Below are positions 6,354-13,606 of a DNA stretch of 37,564 nucleotides, one piece after another. Source of the DNA: a virus. Each line of letters starts with the position of its first letter. Position 1 is the first letter of the stretch. The stretch lies in the IMG/VR virus record IMGVR_UViG_3300010430_000223, positions 1 through 37,564 of that record, one strand, 5' to 3'. A program made the position numbers and the translations under genes. Below the pieces are notes generated by a model, which saw only the letters and a list, made by a program, of their open reading frames with translations, was not told the origin of the DNA and did no database searches.

Positions 6354-6811
6354 GTGGTCTTCCTCTTACTGTTAAGCTCCTCTCTAGCCGCCTTCCAGTC
6401 GTTTTTGTGTTTCTTAAATGCAGCAGCAACGGTTTCGCAGTGCAGGCCAAACTTGAATGCTAGATCGTGTTTGGTGCAAGGCAATCCGAACTTGTCGCGG
6501 TATTTGCAGCGACCACGAACGGGCTTAGGCAGCTTCTTAGCAACCTTTCGCCAGTCGTTACCATTATCAGCAAATAATTTTGTTAGCTCTGAGTTTTTCA
6601 GCCCGTATTTATTCGCCATTTCGCTGGGATTTACTATTGAGCCGCATTTATCCCGGTAAACAAGCCGCTTGCTTGATTGTCTAATGCCTTCGATAGTCTC
6701 AGGGCTAACCATTGGCTCCCCGTGATTTAATCGCTTTAGGCACTCAGCTGCTATTGAGTTTTGGCCTGATATTCTTCTGGCGTGATGCCTGGCTAGGTTG
6801 TTAATACTCAT
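6350..6811 (-). CDS. Protein with two tandem HTH-like repeats, 153 aa
   Basis: Two copies of a module of about 45 residues are visible. One begins YRDKCGSIVNPSEMANKYGL and the other YRDKFGLPCTKHDLAFKFGL; both end in a phenylalanine-containing helix and NDW. The pattern (conserved AxKxGL turn, NDWxxA/V helix) resembles the small DNA-binding modules appended to homing endonucleases. No nuclease motif is present, so it is more likely a regulator or a remnant. It overlaps both neighbours. Confidence 0.6.
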   Translation of the reverse strand: MSINNLARHHARRISGQNSIAAECLKRLNHGEPMVSPETIEGIRQSSKRLVYRDKCGSIVNPSEMANKYGLKNSELTKLFADNGNDWRKVAKKLPKPVRGRCKYRDKFGLPCTKHDLAFKFGLHCETVAAAFKKHKNDWKAAREELNSKRKTT

Positions 6812-6969
6812 GCTTCTAGCTCCATATCTCTATCATTCCAGCCTGCCAGCCACCAGTGCTTGAGGTTTAGTTCTGACTCACCGAACGGGCAATTCTGCTT
6901 AGAATCACCCTCTTTATGTGCTAGGCGACCTTCTCTATATGCGTCTTGGGTTTGTTGGCGTGTTGGCAT
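6808..6969 (-). CDS. RMF/CrpP-like small protein, 53 aa
   Basis: The residues AYREGRLAHKEGDS, NCPFGES and HWWLAGWNDRDMEL follow the pattern of ribosome modulation factor and phage CrpP-like relatives (A..EG..A, CP[FY], W..GW). GGAGG lies upstream of ATG 6969. The start overlaps the Cro-like gene stop (TAATG) and the end overlaps the next gene (ATGA). RMF dimerises ribosomes in stationary cells; whether the phage protein touches ribosomes is inference. Confidence 0.65.
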   Translation of the reverse strand: MPTRQQTQDAYREGRLAHKEGDSKQNCPFGESELNLKHWWLAGWNDRDMELEA

Positions 6970-7184
6970 TATTCCACCTCCGCAATGCAGGCAGTAACAA
7001 ACTCAACCTCAGATACACCAAAAGCGCCTGCTAGCTTAGTGATTAAAGCAGTATGGCCGCTAGTTTTCTGGCCAAGGTTTTGAGTGTGAGCAAGCGATTT
7101 ATTGCCTAAACGCTCTTTGATCTCGCGCCATTTAAGACCCTGTTCCTTCTTAAAATGCTGAACGCCTTTACCGATAATAATCAT
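6969..7184 (-). CDS. Cro/CI-like HTH regulator, 71 aa
   Basis: First gene of the leftward arm. Its Cro size and content (FKKEQGLKWREIKERLGN, then HTALITKLAGAFGVSEVEFV) fit an HTH protein of the Cro/C1 superfamily, although the recognition helix is not canonical. It faces the rightward operon across a 91-bp control region with overlapping promoters and inverted repeats, so it is the likely regulator of the early switch. No partner repressor gene is visible, so a lysogeny switch is not shown. Confidence 0.6.
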   Translation of the reverse strand: MIIIGKGVQHFKKEQGLKWREIKERLGNKSLAHTQNLGQKTSGHTALITKLAGAFGVSEVEFVTACIAEVE

Positions 7185-7275
7185 TAAAATATATTCCTAT
7201 TTGTTATTGACGTTAATGAGTATAAGGTATAATCTGTCTACAAATCAATAGGAATTAACAAAGAGGGTTAATTAA
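7185..7275. promoter_or_regulatory. Divergent early control region
   Basis: Rightward promoter: TTGACG (7207-7212) and TATAAT (7228-7233) with a short 15-bp spacer. Leftward promoter: TTGATT (7248-7243) and TTATAC (7225-7220) with a 17-bp spacer. The two overlap, so they should compete. The perfect inverted repeat ATTCCTATT (7193-7201) and AATAGGAAT (7247-7255) flanks both, and its left arm also covers the ribosome site of the Cro-like gene. These are the likely operators. Confidence 0.65.
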
Positions 7276-7578
7276 ATGAATGAGATTTACAAAGTCGATC
7301 AACTGGCTTATGGATGCTCTGACATCGGTGAGCTAACAGATAAGATAGTAGAGCGCGTGAATTTGGGCGATATTGTAGAGGGTGACGGCGTTCGACTTGA
7401 TTCAACAGTTGTCTTGATGGCAATGATTGAAGATGATAGCGACACAGTGAACAAGCTTTTATCAAGCCTTTCGATTCACACGCCATTATCGCGCGAATTT
7501 GCACAGTTAATTGATGAAAAAACAGACGAGCTAGCGGAAGAAGCGTCTCGCAGTTATAAAGGGGAATATGATGTCTAA
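7276..7578 (+). CDS. Hypothetical acidic protein, 100 aa
   Basis: First gene of the rightward early operon, with GAGGG nine bases before ATG. It is strongly acidic and helical, with no recognised domain. It overlaps the annealing-protein gene, so it is co-translated with the recombination genes. An accessory or host-takeover role is possible but not shown. Confidence 0.6.
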   Translation: MNEIYKVDQLAYGCSDIGELTDKIVERVNLGDIVEGDGVRLDSTVVLMAMIEDDSDTVNKLLSSLSIHTPLSREFAQLIDEKTDELAEEASRSYKGEYDV

Positions 7579-8332
7579 TTTAAAACTATGGGATAGCTTT
7601 GGTAAAACTGACCCTAAGTATACAAAATCCGCAAATGTAGACGGCAATCGTCAAACATCATTGAGCGGTAATTACATGGTAAAACTGGCCACTGAGTCAC
7701 TGGGGCCGATAGGTGAAGGCTGGGGTTATAGAATCGTAGAAGAAAGGCTAGATAATACAAAGCCGGTAATGATGAAGGCAGAAGGCGGAAAGCTTGAAAT
7801 ATTAAAAGATGGTGATTCTATCGTGTGGGAGCAAAACCATACGGTATTAATAGAGCTTTGGCATGGCTCCCGAGATAATACTTTTACTCAGTTCGGCCAT
7901 ACAAAATTTCGATACATGAAGGCTGACGGCTCTAAGATGATTATTGATAACGAATGCGCTAAAAAATCGCTAACTGATGCAATGAAAAAATGCCTTTCTT
8001 TAATTGGTGTTTGTGCTGATGTATTTATGGGTGAGTTTGACGATCAGGGTTATCAGCAGGCTGCGCAGTTAGAAAACGAACTTAAAAAGGCCGATGATAA
8101 GGACGCAGAATACTTATCAAAGATTGAACAGTTTAATGCGGCTATTGATGATGCTTTAAATGCTATGGAATTATGCCCTAACATGCCTGCAATGCAGAAC
8201 GTGTATGGCATGGCGGCGCACAAAGTAGACCGTGAAGCGCCCATACTAGGTATTGATCCTGCAACAGCAAAGCAGCCGCTCGATGCCAAATACCACGAAT
8301 TAACAAGCAAGTTTAACCAGGAGGCTAAATAA
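7571..8332 (+). CDS. ERF-type single-strand annealing recombinase
   Basis: Likely single-strand annealing protein for phage recombination. The N-terminal core LATESLGPIGEGWGYRIVEE, the later FGHTKFRYM, and KKSLTDAMKKCLSLIGVCAD with VFMGEFDD fit ERF/Rad52-like phage proteins. The C-terminal 80 residues are helical and variable. AGGGG lies six bases before ATG 7571; another ATG is at 7568. It is followed by Gp157 and SSB, a common recombination-operon order. No exonuclease partner is visible next to it. Confidence 0.7.
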   Translation: MSNLKLWDSFGKTDPKYTKSANVDGNRQTSLSGNYMVKLATESLGPIGEGWGYRIVEERLDNTKPVMMKAEGGKLEILKDGDSIVWEQNHTVLIELWHGSRDNTFTQFGHTKFRYMKADGSKMIIDNECAKKSLTDAMKKCLSLIGVCADVFMGEFDDQGYQQAAQLENELKKADDKDAEYLSKIEQFNAAIDDALNAMELCPNMPAMQNVYGMAAHKVDREAPILGIDPATAKQPLDAKYHELTSKFNQEAK

Positions 8333-8829
8333 TGAAGCTTTACGAATTGACCGAGGCAATGAAAGACCTTGAACAATTGATGGAGTCAGGCATACCAGAA
8401 GATCAGCTGGCTGATACAATAGAGGATATTTCTGGAGACTTTAAAGAAAAGGCCGAGTCTATTTTGTTTGTAATTGCCAATAAGCAAGCTCAAGCAGAAG
8501 CTTACAAGACAGAAGAAAAACGATTAGCAGAAAAGCGCAAGACGGAAGAAAAGCAAATTGAGCGCATTAAAGAATATTTATTATTCAATATGCAAGAGCT
8601 TGATTTTCCAGAAGTTAATAATGGCATACTGTCTGCAAAATTAAGAAAGACAGCGCCTAGCCTATCAGTGGATGATGAGGATTTGATTCCTGTCAGCTAC
8701 AAAAACATTAAAACAACGGTATCAGTTGATAAAAAAGAGCTGCTGAAAGCACTGAAAGAGCTGCCGGAAGGCGAAAGCATTGAAGGCGCTACTCTTGTCA
8801 CTGGTAAAAAATCACTTACGTTTAAATAA
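8332..8829 (+). CDS. Siphovirus Gp157-like protein
   Basis: 165 residues matching Siphovirus Gp157: an N-terminal helix, a long coiled coil (AEAYKTEEKRLAEKRKTEEK), then DFPEVNNGILSAKLRKTAPS and a beta-rich C-terminus ending GKKSLTFK. The family is linked to phage replication and recombination; its biochemical role is not settled. It sits between the annealing protein and SSB, starting one base before the upstream stop ends. Confidence 0.8.
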   Translation: MKLYELTEAMKDLEQLMESGIPEDQLADTIEDISGDFKEKAESILFVIANKQAQAEAYKTEEKRLAEKRKTEEKQIERIKEYLLFNMQELDFPEVNNGILSAKLRKTAPSLSVDDEDLIPVSYKNIKTTVSVDKKELLKALKELPEGESIEGATLVTGKKSLTFK

Positions 8830-8866
8830 CGCGGGCATATAGCTCGCACAACAAAGAGAGAAAGAT

Positions 8867-9382
8867 ATGAATTTATTTAGCTTTACAGGCAATCTAGGAA
8901 AAGATGCTGAGGTAAAACACCTTCCAAGCGGCGCGGCTGTTTGTGAGTTTTCAGTAGCTGTTAAGTCAGGCTATGGTGAGCGCGAGAAAACAAACTGGGT
9001 TCGCTGTGCAATGTTTGGTAAAAAAGCAGAAGGCCAACTTCCAGGTTATTTGCAGAAAGGAACTCAAGTGGCTGTTTCTGGTGAATTAGAGCTGCAAGAG
9101 TGGGAAGGTCAGAACGGTAAGGGCGCGGCTCTATCGGTATCAGTTCAAAATATTGACTTGATAGGCGGCAAGCAACAAGGTCAGCAGCCACAGCAAAACG
9201 GCCAGCAGGCTAATAACTGGCAGCAGCCAGCACCACAGCAGGGAGGATTTCAGCCGCAACAGCCAATGAATCCTAATCAGCCTCCAACTCCGCCACAAGG
9301 TCAGCCAATGGGTGTGAGTCAAGGCGGCCAGCCAATGCCTCAGAATAATTTTGGAAATAACGACCAGAACATTCCCTTCTAA
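8867..9382 (+). CDS. ssb: Single-stranded DNA-binding protein
   Basis: OB-fold SSB, 171 residues. The start MNLFSFTGNLGKDAEVKHLP and the segment TNWVRCAMFGKKAE are typical. A long glutamine- and proline-rich linker leads to the tip NDQNIPF, the usual SSB tail that recruits repair and replication proteins. It completes the recombination set with the ERF-like protein and Gp157. Confidence 0.95.
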   Translation: MNLFSFTGNLGKDAEVKHLPSGAAVCEFSVAVKSGYGEREKTNWVRCAMFGKKAEGQLPGYLQKGTQVAVSGELELQEWEGQNGKGAALSVSVQNIDLIGGKQQGQQPQQNGQQANNWQQPAPQQGGFQPQQPMNPNQPPTPPQGQPMGVSQGGQPMPQNNFGNNDQNIPF

Positions 9383-9392
9383 CCACCAACCA

Positions 9393-9411
9393 AGCGCTCT
9401 ATATGGGCGCT
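9393..9411 (+). other. Small hairpin after ssb
   Basis: AGCGC and GCGCT pair around a nine-base loop in the gap after ssb. There is no T tract, so it is more likely an RNA-stability or processing element than a terminator. Confidence 0.3.
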
Positions 9412-9435
9412 ATAACCTAACAAAGAGAGATGATT

Positions 9436-9621
9436 ATGAATAATGAAACTATTCAACATGCAATATGGGCTGTATTTTTACTGATAGCGATTGGCCTTAT
9501 TGCATCTTGTGCAGAAGGCGTTAGTGACAATACGGCAGAAACTACAGCTAAATATATTGAGAGCGACTGCAAGCGAGGCCCAGTGCTTGGTTCACAAGGA
9601 ACTAAATGGACTTGCGATTAA
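9436..9621 (+). CDS. Small membrane protein or lipoprotein, 61 aa
   Basis: One hydrophobic segment (AIWAVFLLIAIGLIASC) ends in a lipobox-like LIASC, so it may be a lipoprotein or a single-pass inner-membrane protein. The rest is polar with two more cysteines. ATG 9436 fits the GAGAG site better than ATG 9430. Function unknown; superinfection exclusion is one possibility. Confidence 0.55.
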   Translation: MNNETIQHAIWAVFLLIAIGLIASCAEGVSDNTAETTAKYIESDCKRGPVLGSQGTKWTCD

Positions 9622-9657
9622 AGGCTATAACAAGTTAATTAATAAGAGGGTTTAAAG

Positions 9658-9945
9658 ATGAGTGATTTGCATGACAAATTTGAAGCTGTTAATGATGATT
9701 ATGGAAAGTTTGAGCTTGTAAAAAATAAAAGAAGTGACAGGCCAGATTTGCACGCTTTTTTGGTTCTTGATGAGATATTCCCCGCAGCTGGTCGTGATAT
9801 TGTTTCATCTGCGTCTCATGATGTTATTTATCTCGAAGTTGAAGGTGATGATTTGGAAAGGCTTATGGATTCAGAAATTCTCGAGCTGGTACGCTGTGGT
9901 GTGATGTACGACACAGAGAATGATTGCTTATCAATGTTTGTTTAA
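9658..9945 (+). CDS. Hypothetical acidic protein, 95 aa
   Basis: An acidic, apparently alpha/beta protein with AAGAGGG before its ATG. The stretch HAFLVLDEIFPAAGRDIVSS suggests a folded domain, but I recognise no family. It lies in the rightward early operon between small genes. Confidence 0.55.
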   Translation: MSDLHDKFEAVNDDYGKFELVKNKRSDRPDLHAFLVLDEIFPAAGRDIVSSASHDVIYLEVEGDDLERLMDSEILELVRCGVMYDTENDCLSMFV

Positions 9946-9955
9946 CTAATAATCA

Positions 9956-9971
9956 GCGCCTTTCGGGGCGC
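9956..9971 (+). other. Small intergenic hairpin
   Basis: GCGCC and GGCGC pair around a short loop ahead of the next gene. It has no T tract. Confidence 0.3.
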
Positions 9972-9985
9972 AACATAGGTGATAT

Positions 9986-10153
9986 ATGGAAGGATTCGAC
10001 ATAAGAGAGCCTTGGAGAGAGGGTTTTTTATTTATGAAAGAAAAAGAGTATGAGGCGCTAACGCAGGTTATTAGTGAAGAATTGCTAGTTAAGCGAATCT
10101 TAATCGCTGGCAATGTGGCAGATGCGGCAATTAATAAGATGATTAGAGGGTGA
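9986..10153 (+). CDS. Hypothetical protein, 55 aa
   Basis: A short gene with AGGTGA before ATG 9986 and a stop one base before the next ATG. The product begins MEGFDIREPWREGFLF and has a helical middle (EKEYEALTQVISEELLVKRI). The tight spacing to its neighbours supports it as real. Function unknown. Confidence 0.55.
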   Translation: MEGFDIREPWREGFLFMKEKEYEALTQVISEELLVKRILIAGNVADAAINKMIRG

Positions 10154-10154
10154 T

Positions 10155-10355
10155 ATGAGTATTGAGTATTATATTAAGCGAATGAAAGAGCATCAGAAAA
10201 ACGCTCAAGAATACGAGTTGAAAGCTGAGCAAGAAATGAAATCTGACTCAGGCTCAGGAGCACAAGCTTTAGAATATTGTCGACTGGCAGATATGGAAAA
10301 GATAAACGCTACTAATTTTAAGGTTCAGATTGAGTCAATTACGGAGGCGTTATGA
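10155..10355 (+). CDS. Hypothetical helical protein, 66 aa
   Basis: Charged and helical throughout (YYIKRMKEHQKNAQEYELKA). It is packed between the 55-aa gene and the DUF5675 gene, overlapping the latter by four bases. No family recognised. Confidence 0.55.
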   Translation: MSIEYYIKRMKEHQKNAQEYELKAEQEMKSDSGSGAQALEYCRLADMEKINATNFKVQIESITEAL

Positions 10356-10744
10356 GGGTATTAACACTGGCTAGATGTTATCTATCAGATAAAACGGTTG
10401 GTTTGTTGTTTGGTGGCGATGTTTATTTTAAAACACTTGAGCAGCCCTGGAGGGGCAATGCACAGAGAATTAGCTGCATTCCAGAGGGTGTATATTCAGT
10501 TAAGCGAGATAAAGCCGGCAGACACCAGCTTTACGCTGTTCAAGATGTGGGGAACAGAACGTTTATTGAATTTCACGCGGGCAATAAAGTGAGTCATTCA
10601 AAGGGCTGTATTTTGCTGGGTATGAATCACTCATCAAATTATGAACTAGTTGAATCACAAAAAGCCTGCGATGAGATGCTAGAGCTGATGGGTGATGATG
10701 ATTTTATTCTTCATATTCGAGCAGCGACAAAGGACGACTTCTAG
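10352..10744 (+). CDS. DUF5675 family protein
   Basis: 130 residues with the DUF5675 pattern: YFKTLEQPWRGNAQRISCIP, EGVYSVKRD, then FHAGNKVSHSKGCILLG with H and C residues arranged as in this family. DUF5675 proteins are common in phage late regions and are suspected to have a lysis or cell-wall role, but no activity is established. The following membrane proteins suggest a lysis block. No other endolysin is evident, so this is a candidate for that function. Confidence 0.7.
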   Translation: MRVLTLARCYLSDKTVGLLFGGDVYFKTLEQPWRGNAQRISCIPEGVYSVKRDKAGRHQLYAVQDVGNRTFIEFHAGNKVSHSKGCILLGMNHSSNYELVESQKACDEMLELMGDDDFILHIRAATKDDF

Positions 10745-10749
10745 CTAAT

Positions 10750-10777
10750 TTGCACACTAAAGCCCTCATGGTACAAT
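10750..10777 (+). promoter_or_regulatory. Rightward promoter upstream of membrane-protein block
   Basis: TTGCAC and TACAAT lie 16 bases apart, with an extended TGG before the -10 box. Transcription would start near 10784, inside the hairpin loop described next. Confidence 0.55.
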
Positions 10778-10800
10778 GTGAAAAACTACGAGGGCTATTT
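10761..10800 (+). promoter_or_regulatory. Hairpin covering the ribosome site of the next gene
   Basis: AGCCCTC (10761-10767) pairs with GAGGGCT (10790-10796), which is followed by ATTTT. The 3' arm contains the GAGGG ribosome site for ATG 10802. Read-through RNA would hide this site or terminate, while RNA started at the local promoter lacks the 5' arm and leaves the site open. Confidence 0.45.
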
Positions 10801-10801
10801 T

Positions 10802-11035
10802 ATGGCTAATGCAATTCTATTAATCATCCGACCACTATTAGTGTCTATGGCGTTTTCTATTGTAAAGAGTGTTATCAAGCTGGCCTTGGCTGGCGTAGAT
10901 GCTTGGTTAAAACGTAAAGTGGAATCGACTGATAATAAGTATGATGATGAAGCTTATCGCGTGTTTGTCGATAATCGAGAAGGAATTTTGATGGCGCTAG
11001 AGCGTGTCATTGATTTGATCGGAGGGAAAAAGTAA
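10802..11035 (+). CDS. Small membrane protein, 77 aa
   Basis: An N-terminal hydrophobic segment (ANAILLIIRPLLVSMAFSIV) is followed by an amphipathic, charged C-terminus. Its size and position after DUF5675 suggest a holin-like or lysis accessory protein. The frame is open from a GTG at 10778, but ATG 10802 has the better ribosome site. It overlaps the next gene by one base. Confidence 0.55.
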   Translation: MANAILLIIRPLLVSMAFSIVKSVIKLALAGVDAWLKRKVESTDNKYDDEAYRVFVDNREGILMALERVIDLIGGKK

Positions 11036-11163
11036 TGTCCAACAAGATACCTAAGCAGAAGAATAAGAAGCTGGCGGGTGCTGGTGCATTCTACGGGGCA
11101 ACCACAGAAACAAAAAAACTAAAATCAACGGTATACAAGCCTAAGAAGAAAAGGAGCGCGTAA
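11035..11163 (+). CDS. Small basic protein, 42 aa
   Basis: A lysine-rich peptide (begins MSNKIPKQKNKKLAGAGAFY) whose ATG overlaps the upstream TAA and whose stop overlaps the next ATG. The TAATG junctions on both sides argue that it is translated. It may bind nucleic acid or membrane surfaces. Function unknown. Confidence 0.55.
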   Translation: MSNKIPKQKNKKLAGAGAFYGATTETKKLKSTVYKPKKKRSA

Positions 11164-11642
11164 TGATTGATTCATTGGCGACTGCCTTACCTATGCTGAT
11201 AGTTGTTGCGGCTATCGTTAAACGCTCTGAGATGTCTATTTGGCTGGCTATTATCGCTATATTTTCCACTGTTGTCGGCATGAGTGGGGAAAGTGTTGAT
11301 TCTCTAATGGTGTTTTTTGTCGGGGCTAACTTTATTCTAATGCTGGCAGGTTTTGCCAGCTGGCGAATAAGCAGGAATAATCTACCGCTTATTATTGGTA
11401 TTCTCGCCGCTTTTGATGTGGTTCTAACTTTCTCTAATTTGATAGTTTTGTTAAATACGGGCTCTTTGTCATATAATGCAGGATTAATGTCAGGCTTTAT
11501 CGCCTATCTTCAATTAGTGCTAGTTTGTACTCTAAATGACAGCAAGGGAGTGCTAAATGAGTTATTTGATGATGCTAGGGATATTTTTCACAGCGTTTTG
11601 CACTTGGGCGGCGATCATAAGCACGATAAGGGTTATAAATGA
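11163..11642 (+). CDS. Multi-pass membrane protein, 159 aa
   Basis: About four membrane segments: near residues 5-20, 25-42, 48-66 and 75-115 (SIWLAIIAIFSTVVGM; LMVFFVGANFILMLAGFASW; LPLIIGILAAFDVVLTFSNL). The C-terminus is soluble with a His/Asp-rich end. It is placed in the putative lysis block, so a holin or an exclusion protein is possible. It ends in an ATGA overlap with the next gene. Confidence 0.55.
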   Translation: MIDSLATALPMLIVVAAIVKRSEMSIWLAIIAIFSTVVGMSGESVDSLMVFFVGANFILMLAGFASWRISRNNLPLIIGILAAFDVVLTFSNLIVLLNTGSLSYNAGLMSGFIAYLQLVLVCTLNDSKGVLNELFDDARDIFHSVLHLGGDHKHDKGYK

Positions 11643-11845
11643 ATTCCTTGCACACAGGTCACAACGGAACAAACATTCTTCTTTATCTAATGACAACGCT
11701 AGGGACGTTTCTAACTGAGAACTGGTATTTATTCATTATGGTTGTTTTTGGCTTTGCTCATGTTTATGTCGCCTGGCAGCGAAATAATAGGGAAAAAGAA
11801 ATCCACGCATTAAAGATTAAGTCGTTAAGTGATGATTCTTTGTAA
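11639..11845 (+). CDS. Single-pass membrane protein, holin-like, 68 aa
   Basis: One central membrane segment (WYLFIMVVFGFAHVYVAW) is followed by a charged C-terminal tail, as in small class III-like holins. It overlaps the multi-pass gene upstream and the zinc-finger-like gene downstream. The holin role is a guess from size, topology and neighbours. Confidence 0.5.
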   Translation: MNSLHTGHNGTNILLYLMTTLGTFLTENWYLFIMVVFGFAHVYVAWQRNNREKEIHALKIKSLSDDSL

Positions 11846-11942
11846 GCTGGGCTTTCACAAATGGATAAAATCAAAGCGCTATATGGATAGCCCGCTAGCA
11901 TATCAATGCCAGCGGTGCGGCAAACATGACATTAGGATTTAG
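11832..11942 (+). CDS. Very small Cys/His protein, 36 aa
   Basis: The product starts MILCKLGFHKWIKSKRYM and contains YQCQRCGKH. A CxxxFHKW start followed by a CxxCG knuckle is a recurring pattern of tiny phage zinc-binding proteins. It overlaps the preceding gene by 14 bases and the convergent minus-strand gene by 11. Function unknown. Confidence 0.6.
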   Translation: MILCKLGFHKWIKSKRYMDSPLAYQCQRCGKHDIRI

Positions 11943-12210
11943 TCTTTTTAGATTTCTTAGGCTTAATAGGTTTATCCATTGATTTACCGTTCAAAACATC
12001 TTTCTTATAGTTAGCATTCATTTGCTCTTTAGCTGTCATGGAGCGGCATTGGGTATTATCTTCAATAACTTCATAATTCCCACCACCAGCAATAAACGCT
12101 TCCACTTCTAATCTCATTCGCTCAGCTTCACTAATCTTTTTACTAGTCAATGATGGTGGCTTAGGTGCTGGGTTATTGGCTCTAGTTTCTAGTAGTTCAG
12201 AATGATTCAT
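11932..12210 (-). CDS. Hypothetical leftward gene, 92 aa
   Basis: A lone minus-strand gene in the rightward arm, with its own promoter at 12252-12279 and AGAGGAAAATAAA before ATG. The protein is polar, with a proline-rich start and a lysine-rich end (KPIKPKKSKKTK), so it may bind DNA or RNA. It may be a separately expressed (moron-like) gene. Confidence 0.6.
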   Translation of the reverse strand: MNHSELLETRANNPAPKPPSLTSKKISEAERMRLEVEAFIAGGGNYEVIEDNTQCRSMTAKEQMNANYKKDVLNGKSMDKPIKPKKSKKTKS

Positions 12211-12251
12211 TTTATTTTCCTCTTATATGTTGCGTTCTGGTTATATTGGAT

Positions 12252-12279
12252 ATAGTATTCATATTAGAAATTAAGTCAA
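12252..12279 (-). promoter_or_regulatory. Leftward promoter for the lone 92-aa gene
   Basis: TTGACT and TACTAT on the minus strand, 16 bases apart, end 42 bp before the ATG at 12210. Confidence 0.6.
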
Positions 12280-12296
12280 TACAAAGAGGGTATAAA

Positions 12297-12350
12297 ATGA
12301 AAAACTACGTTAAAGAATACAAGGGATATAAAGTGCAAGAGGGTGAGTAG
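12297..12350 (+). CDS. Possible 17-aa peptide or leader ORF
   Basis: A short ORF (MKNYVKEYKGYKVQEGE) with AAGAGGG before its ATG and a stop touching the next ATG. It may be a real micropeptide or a translational leader for the following gene. Confidence 0.35.
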   Translation: MKNYVKEYKGYKVQEGE

Positions 12351-12521
12351 ATGAAAGGCGCAATGTTTATAATGCTCATTTTCCTTTCTGGATTCAATAC
12401 AGGAAATTGGTGGAAAGGCAAAGGCTATGAAAATATGCACTGCCAACCAATAACAACACACAACACACTAGAAGAAGCAAAGGCTCAGGTAGAGCGTTAT
12501 CAAGAGAGGGTTGGTAAATGA
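12351..12521 (+). CDS. Small secreted or membrane protein, 56 aa
   Basis: The N-terminus (MKGAMFIMLIFLSGFNTGNW) is a signal-anchor. A polar helical tail with a single cysteine follows. It overlaps the next gene by ATGA. Function unknown. Confidence 0.5.
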   Translation: MKGAMFIMLIFLSGFNTGNWWKGKGYENMHCQPITTHNTLEEAKAQVERYQERVGK

Positions 12522-12823
12522 TTAAGGCTCATTTATTTGGCGGTCAAGAGCATGGGAGGGTTGTTGAGATAGAGGTTCAACAACCTGAGATTAGATTTTC
12601 TCCAGAAACAAGCATTCTTGATTGGGATAAGATGGAGGGAAGGTTTGTTGGAGAGTTTATTGTGTATGAGTTTGATAAGATGCTAACGGAAGAAGACGCG
12701 GCGTATATTTTAAAAGAGAGGATTAAGGCTTGCAATTGCGGCCATGATAATTGCTCTATGAATAGATCAGGATTTCCTTGTGTTTTTAAATTCAGGCAGT
12801 CACTAGAAAAAGAGGTTAAGTAA
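12518..12823 (+). CDS. Hypothetical protein with Cys cluster, 101 aa
   Basis: The N-terminal half is beta-rich (MIKAHLFGGQEHGRVVEIEV). The C-terminal part contains ACNCGHDNCSMN, a tight Cys/His cluster that could bind zinc. It is linked by overlaps on both sides. No named family recognised. Confidence 0.55.
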   Translation: MIKAHLFGGQEHGRVVEIEVQQPEIRFSPETSILDWDKMEGRFVGEFIVYEFDKMLTEEDAAYILKERIKACNCGHDNCSMNRSGFPCVFKFRQSLEKEVK

Positions 12824-13125
12824 TGGATATTGATAACAGGGAAATTAAGAGGGCAATTATGGCTGGTGAAGATGAGCTAGCAAGACTGCAACTTGAAAAC
12901 GACAGGTTAAAACAGTCTCGTGATGATCTTGTTCGTAGGAATAACAAGCTAATTGATGAGGCGGTAAAGGCCATGGAGAAGTTTGAGATTGAAAAAACGC
13001 GCCGCATTAATGCTATTAAAAAGACAAATGAATACAAGACCGCTGTTAGCGTGTTGACAGCAGAGAGAAGCAAGTGGCTAAGAAAGATTAAGCGACTGGA
13101 AAACAAGGGGAAAGCAAATGGATAA
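12823..13125 (+). CDS. Coiled-coil protein, 100 aa
   Basis: Almost entirely helical and charged, with a heptad-like pattern (AGEDELARLQLENDRLKQSR). It overlaps its upstream neighbour by one base and the next by eight. Probably a structural or regulatory accessory protein of the early operon; unidentified. Confidence 0.55.
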   Translation: MDIDNREIKRAIMAGEDELARLQLENDRLKQSRDDLVRRNNKLIDEAVKAMEKFEIEKTRRINAIKKTNEYKTAVSVLTAERSKWLRKIKRLENKGKANG

Positions 13126-13606
13126 GATAGATTGGTCAAAAGCGCCATCGGATGCTGAGGCTTGTATTGATGGGTGTTTCGCAAAGTGGATCGATGGTGT
13201 TGAATTGGGTTGGTGTGAAGAAGGAGAGGAGTGGGTACTATCTGCACGTCCATGGACATTAGCGCGATATATCGAGAAGAATATCCACGAAGTGGAAATC
13301 CGACCAGATGAATGGAAGGAAGGGGCGGAGAGAATGGAGCAAATAGCGCAGAATGGAAATAATGGGCATTACGCAGAGCTGGAGAATAACAAGTCAAAAT
13401 ATCATCGAGAGATTAAAAAAGGCGTTCTGGTAGATGTGTATGATGTTCTAAGCGCTTTTGAGGTGGTCAATCCAGCTATGCAACACGCACTAAAGAAGAT
13501 GTTAGCACCTGGTAAGCGAGGTGCTAAATCGACTATTCAGGACATGAAAGAAGCAATGCAATCAATTGAGCGAGCTATTGAGCTAGAAAAGGAGAAAAGC
13601 GAATGA
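13118..13606 (+). CDS. Two-domain phage hypothetical, 162 aa
   Basis: The N-terminal part (IDWSKAPSDAEACIDGCFAK, then tryptophan-rich) resembles a small domain seen in many phage proteins. The C-terminal part, starting GVLVDVYDVLSAFEVVNPAM and ending in a helix with SIERAIELE, is another widespread phage module. This modular pairing is common, but its function is not known to me. Confidence 0.6.
   Translation: MDKIDWSKAPSDAEACIDGCFAKWIDGVELGWCEEGEEWVLSARPWTLARYIEKNIHEVEIRPDEWKEGAERMEQIAQNGNNGHYAELENNKSKYHREIKKGVLVDVYDVLSAFEVVNPAMQHALKKMLAPGKRGAKSTIQDMKEAMQSIERAIELEKEKSE

Noticed and set aside
8053-8376. Minus-strand ORF over the annealing-protein gene
   Set aside because: Antisense to a confident gene and without a supporting start or family.
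12816-13397. Long minus-strand ORF, 193 codons
   Set aside because: It is antisense to two well-linked plus-strand genes, has low-complexity Ser/Leu/Phe composition and no ribosome site. A shadow ORF.
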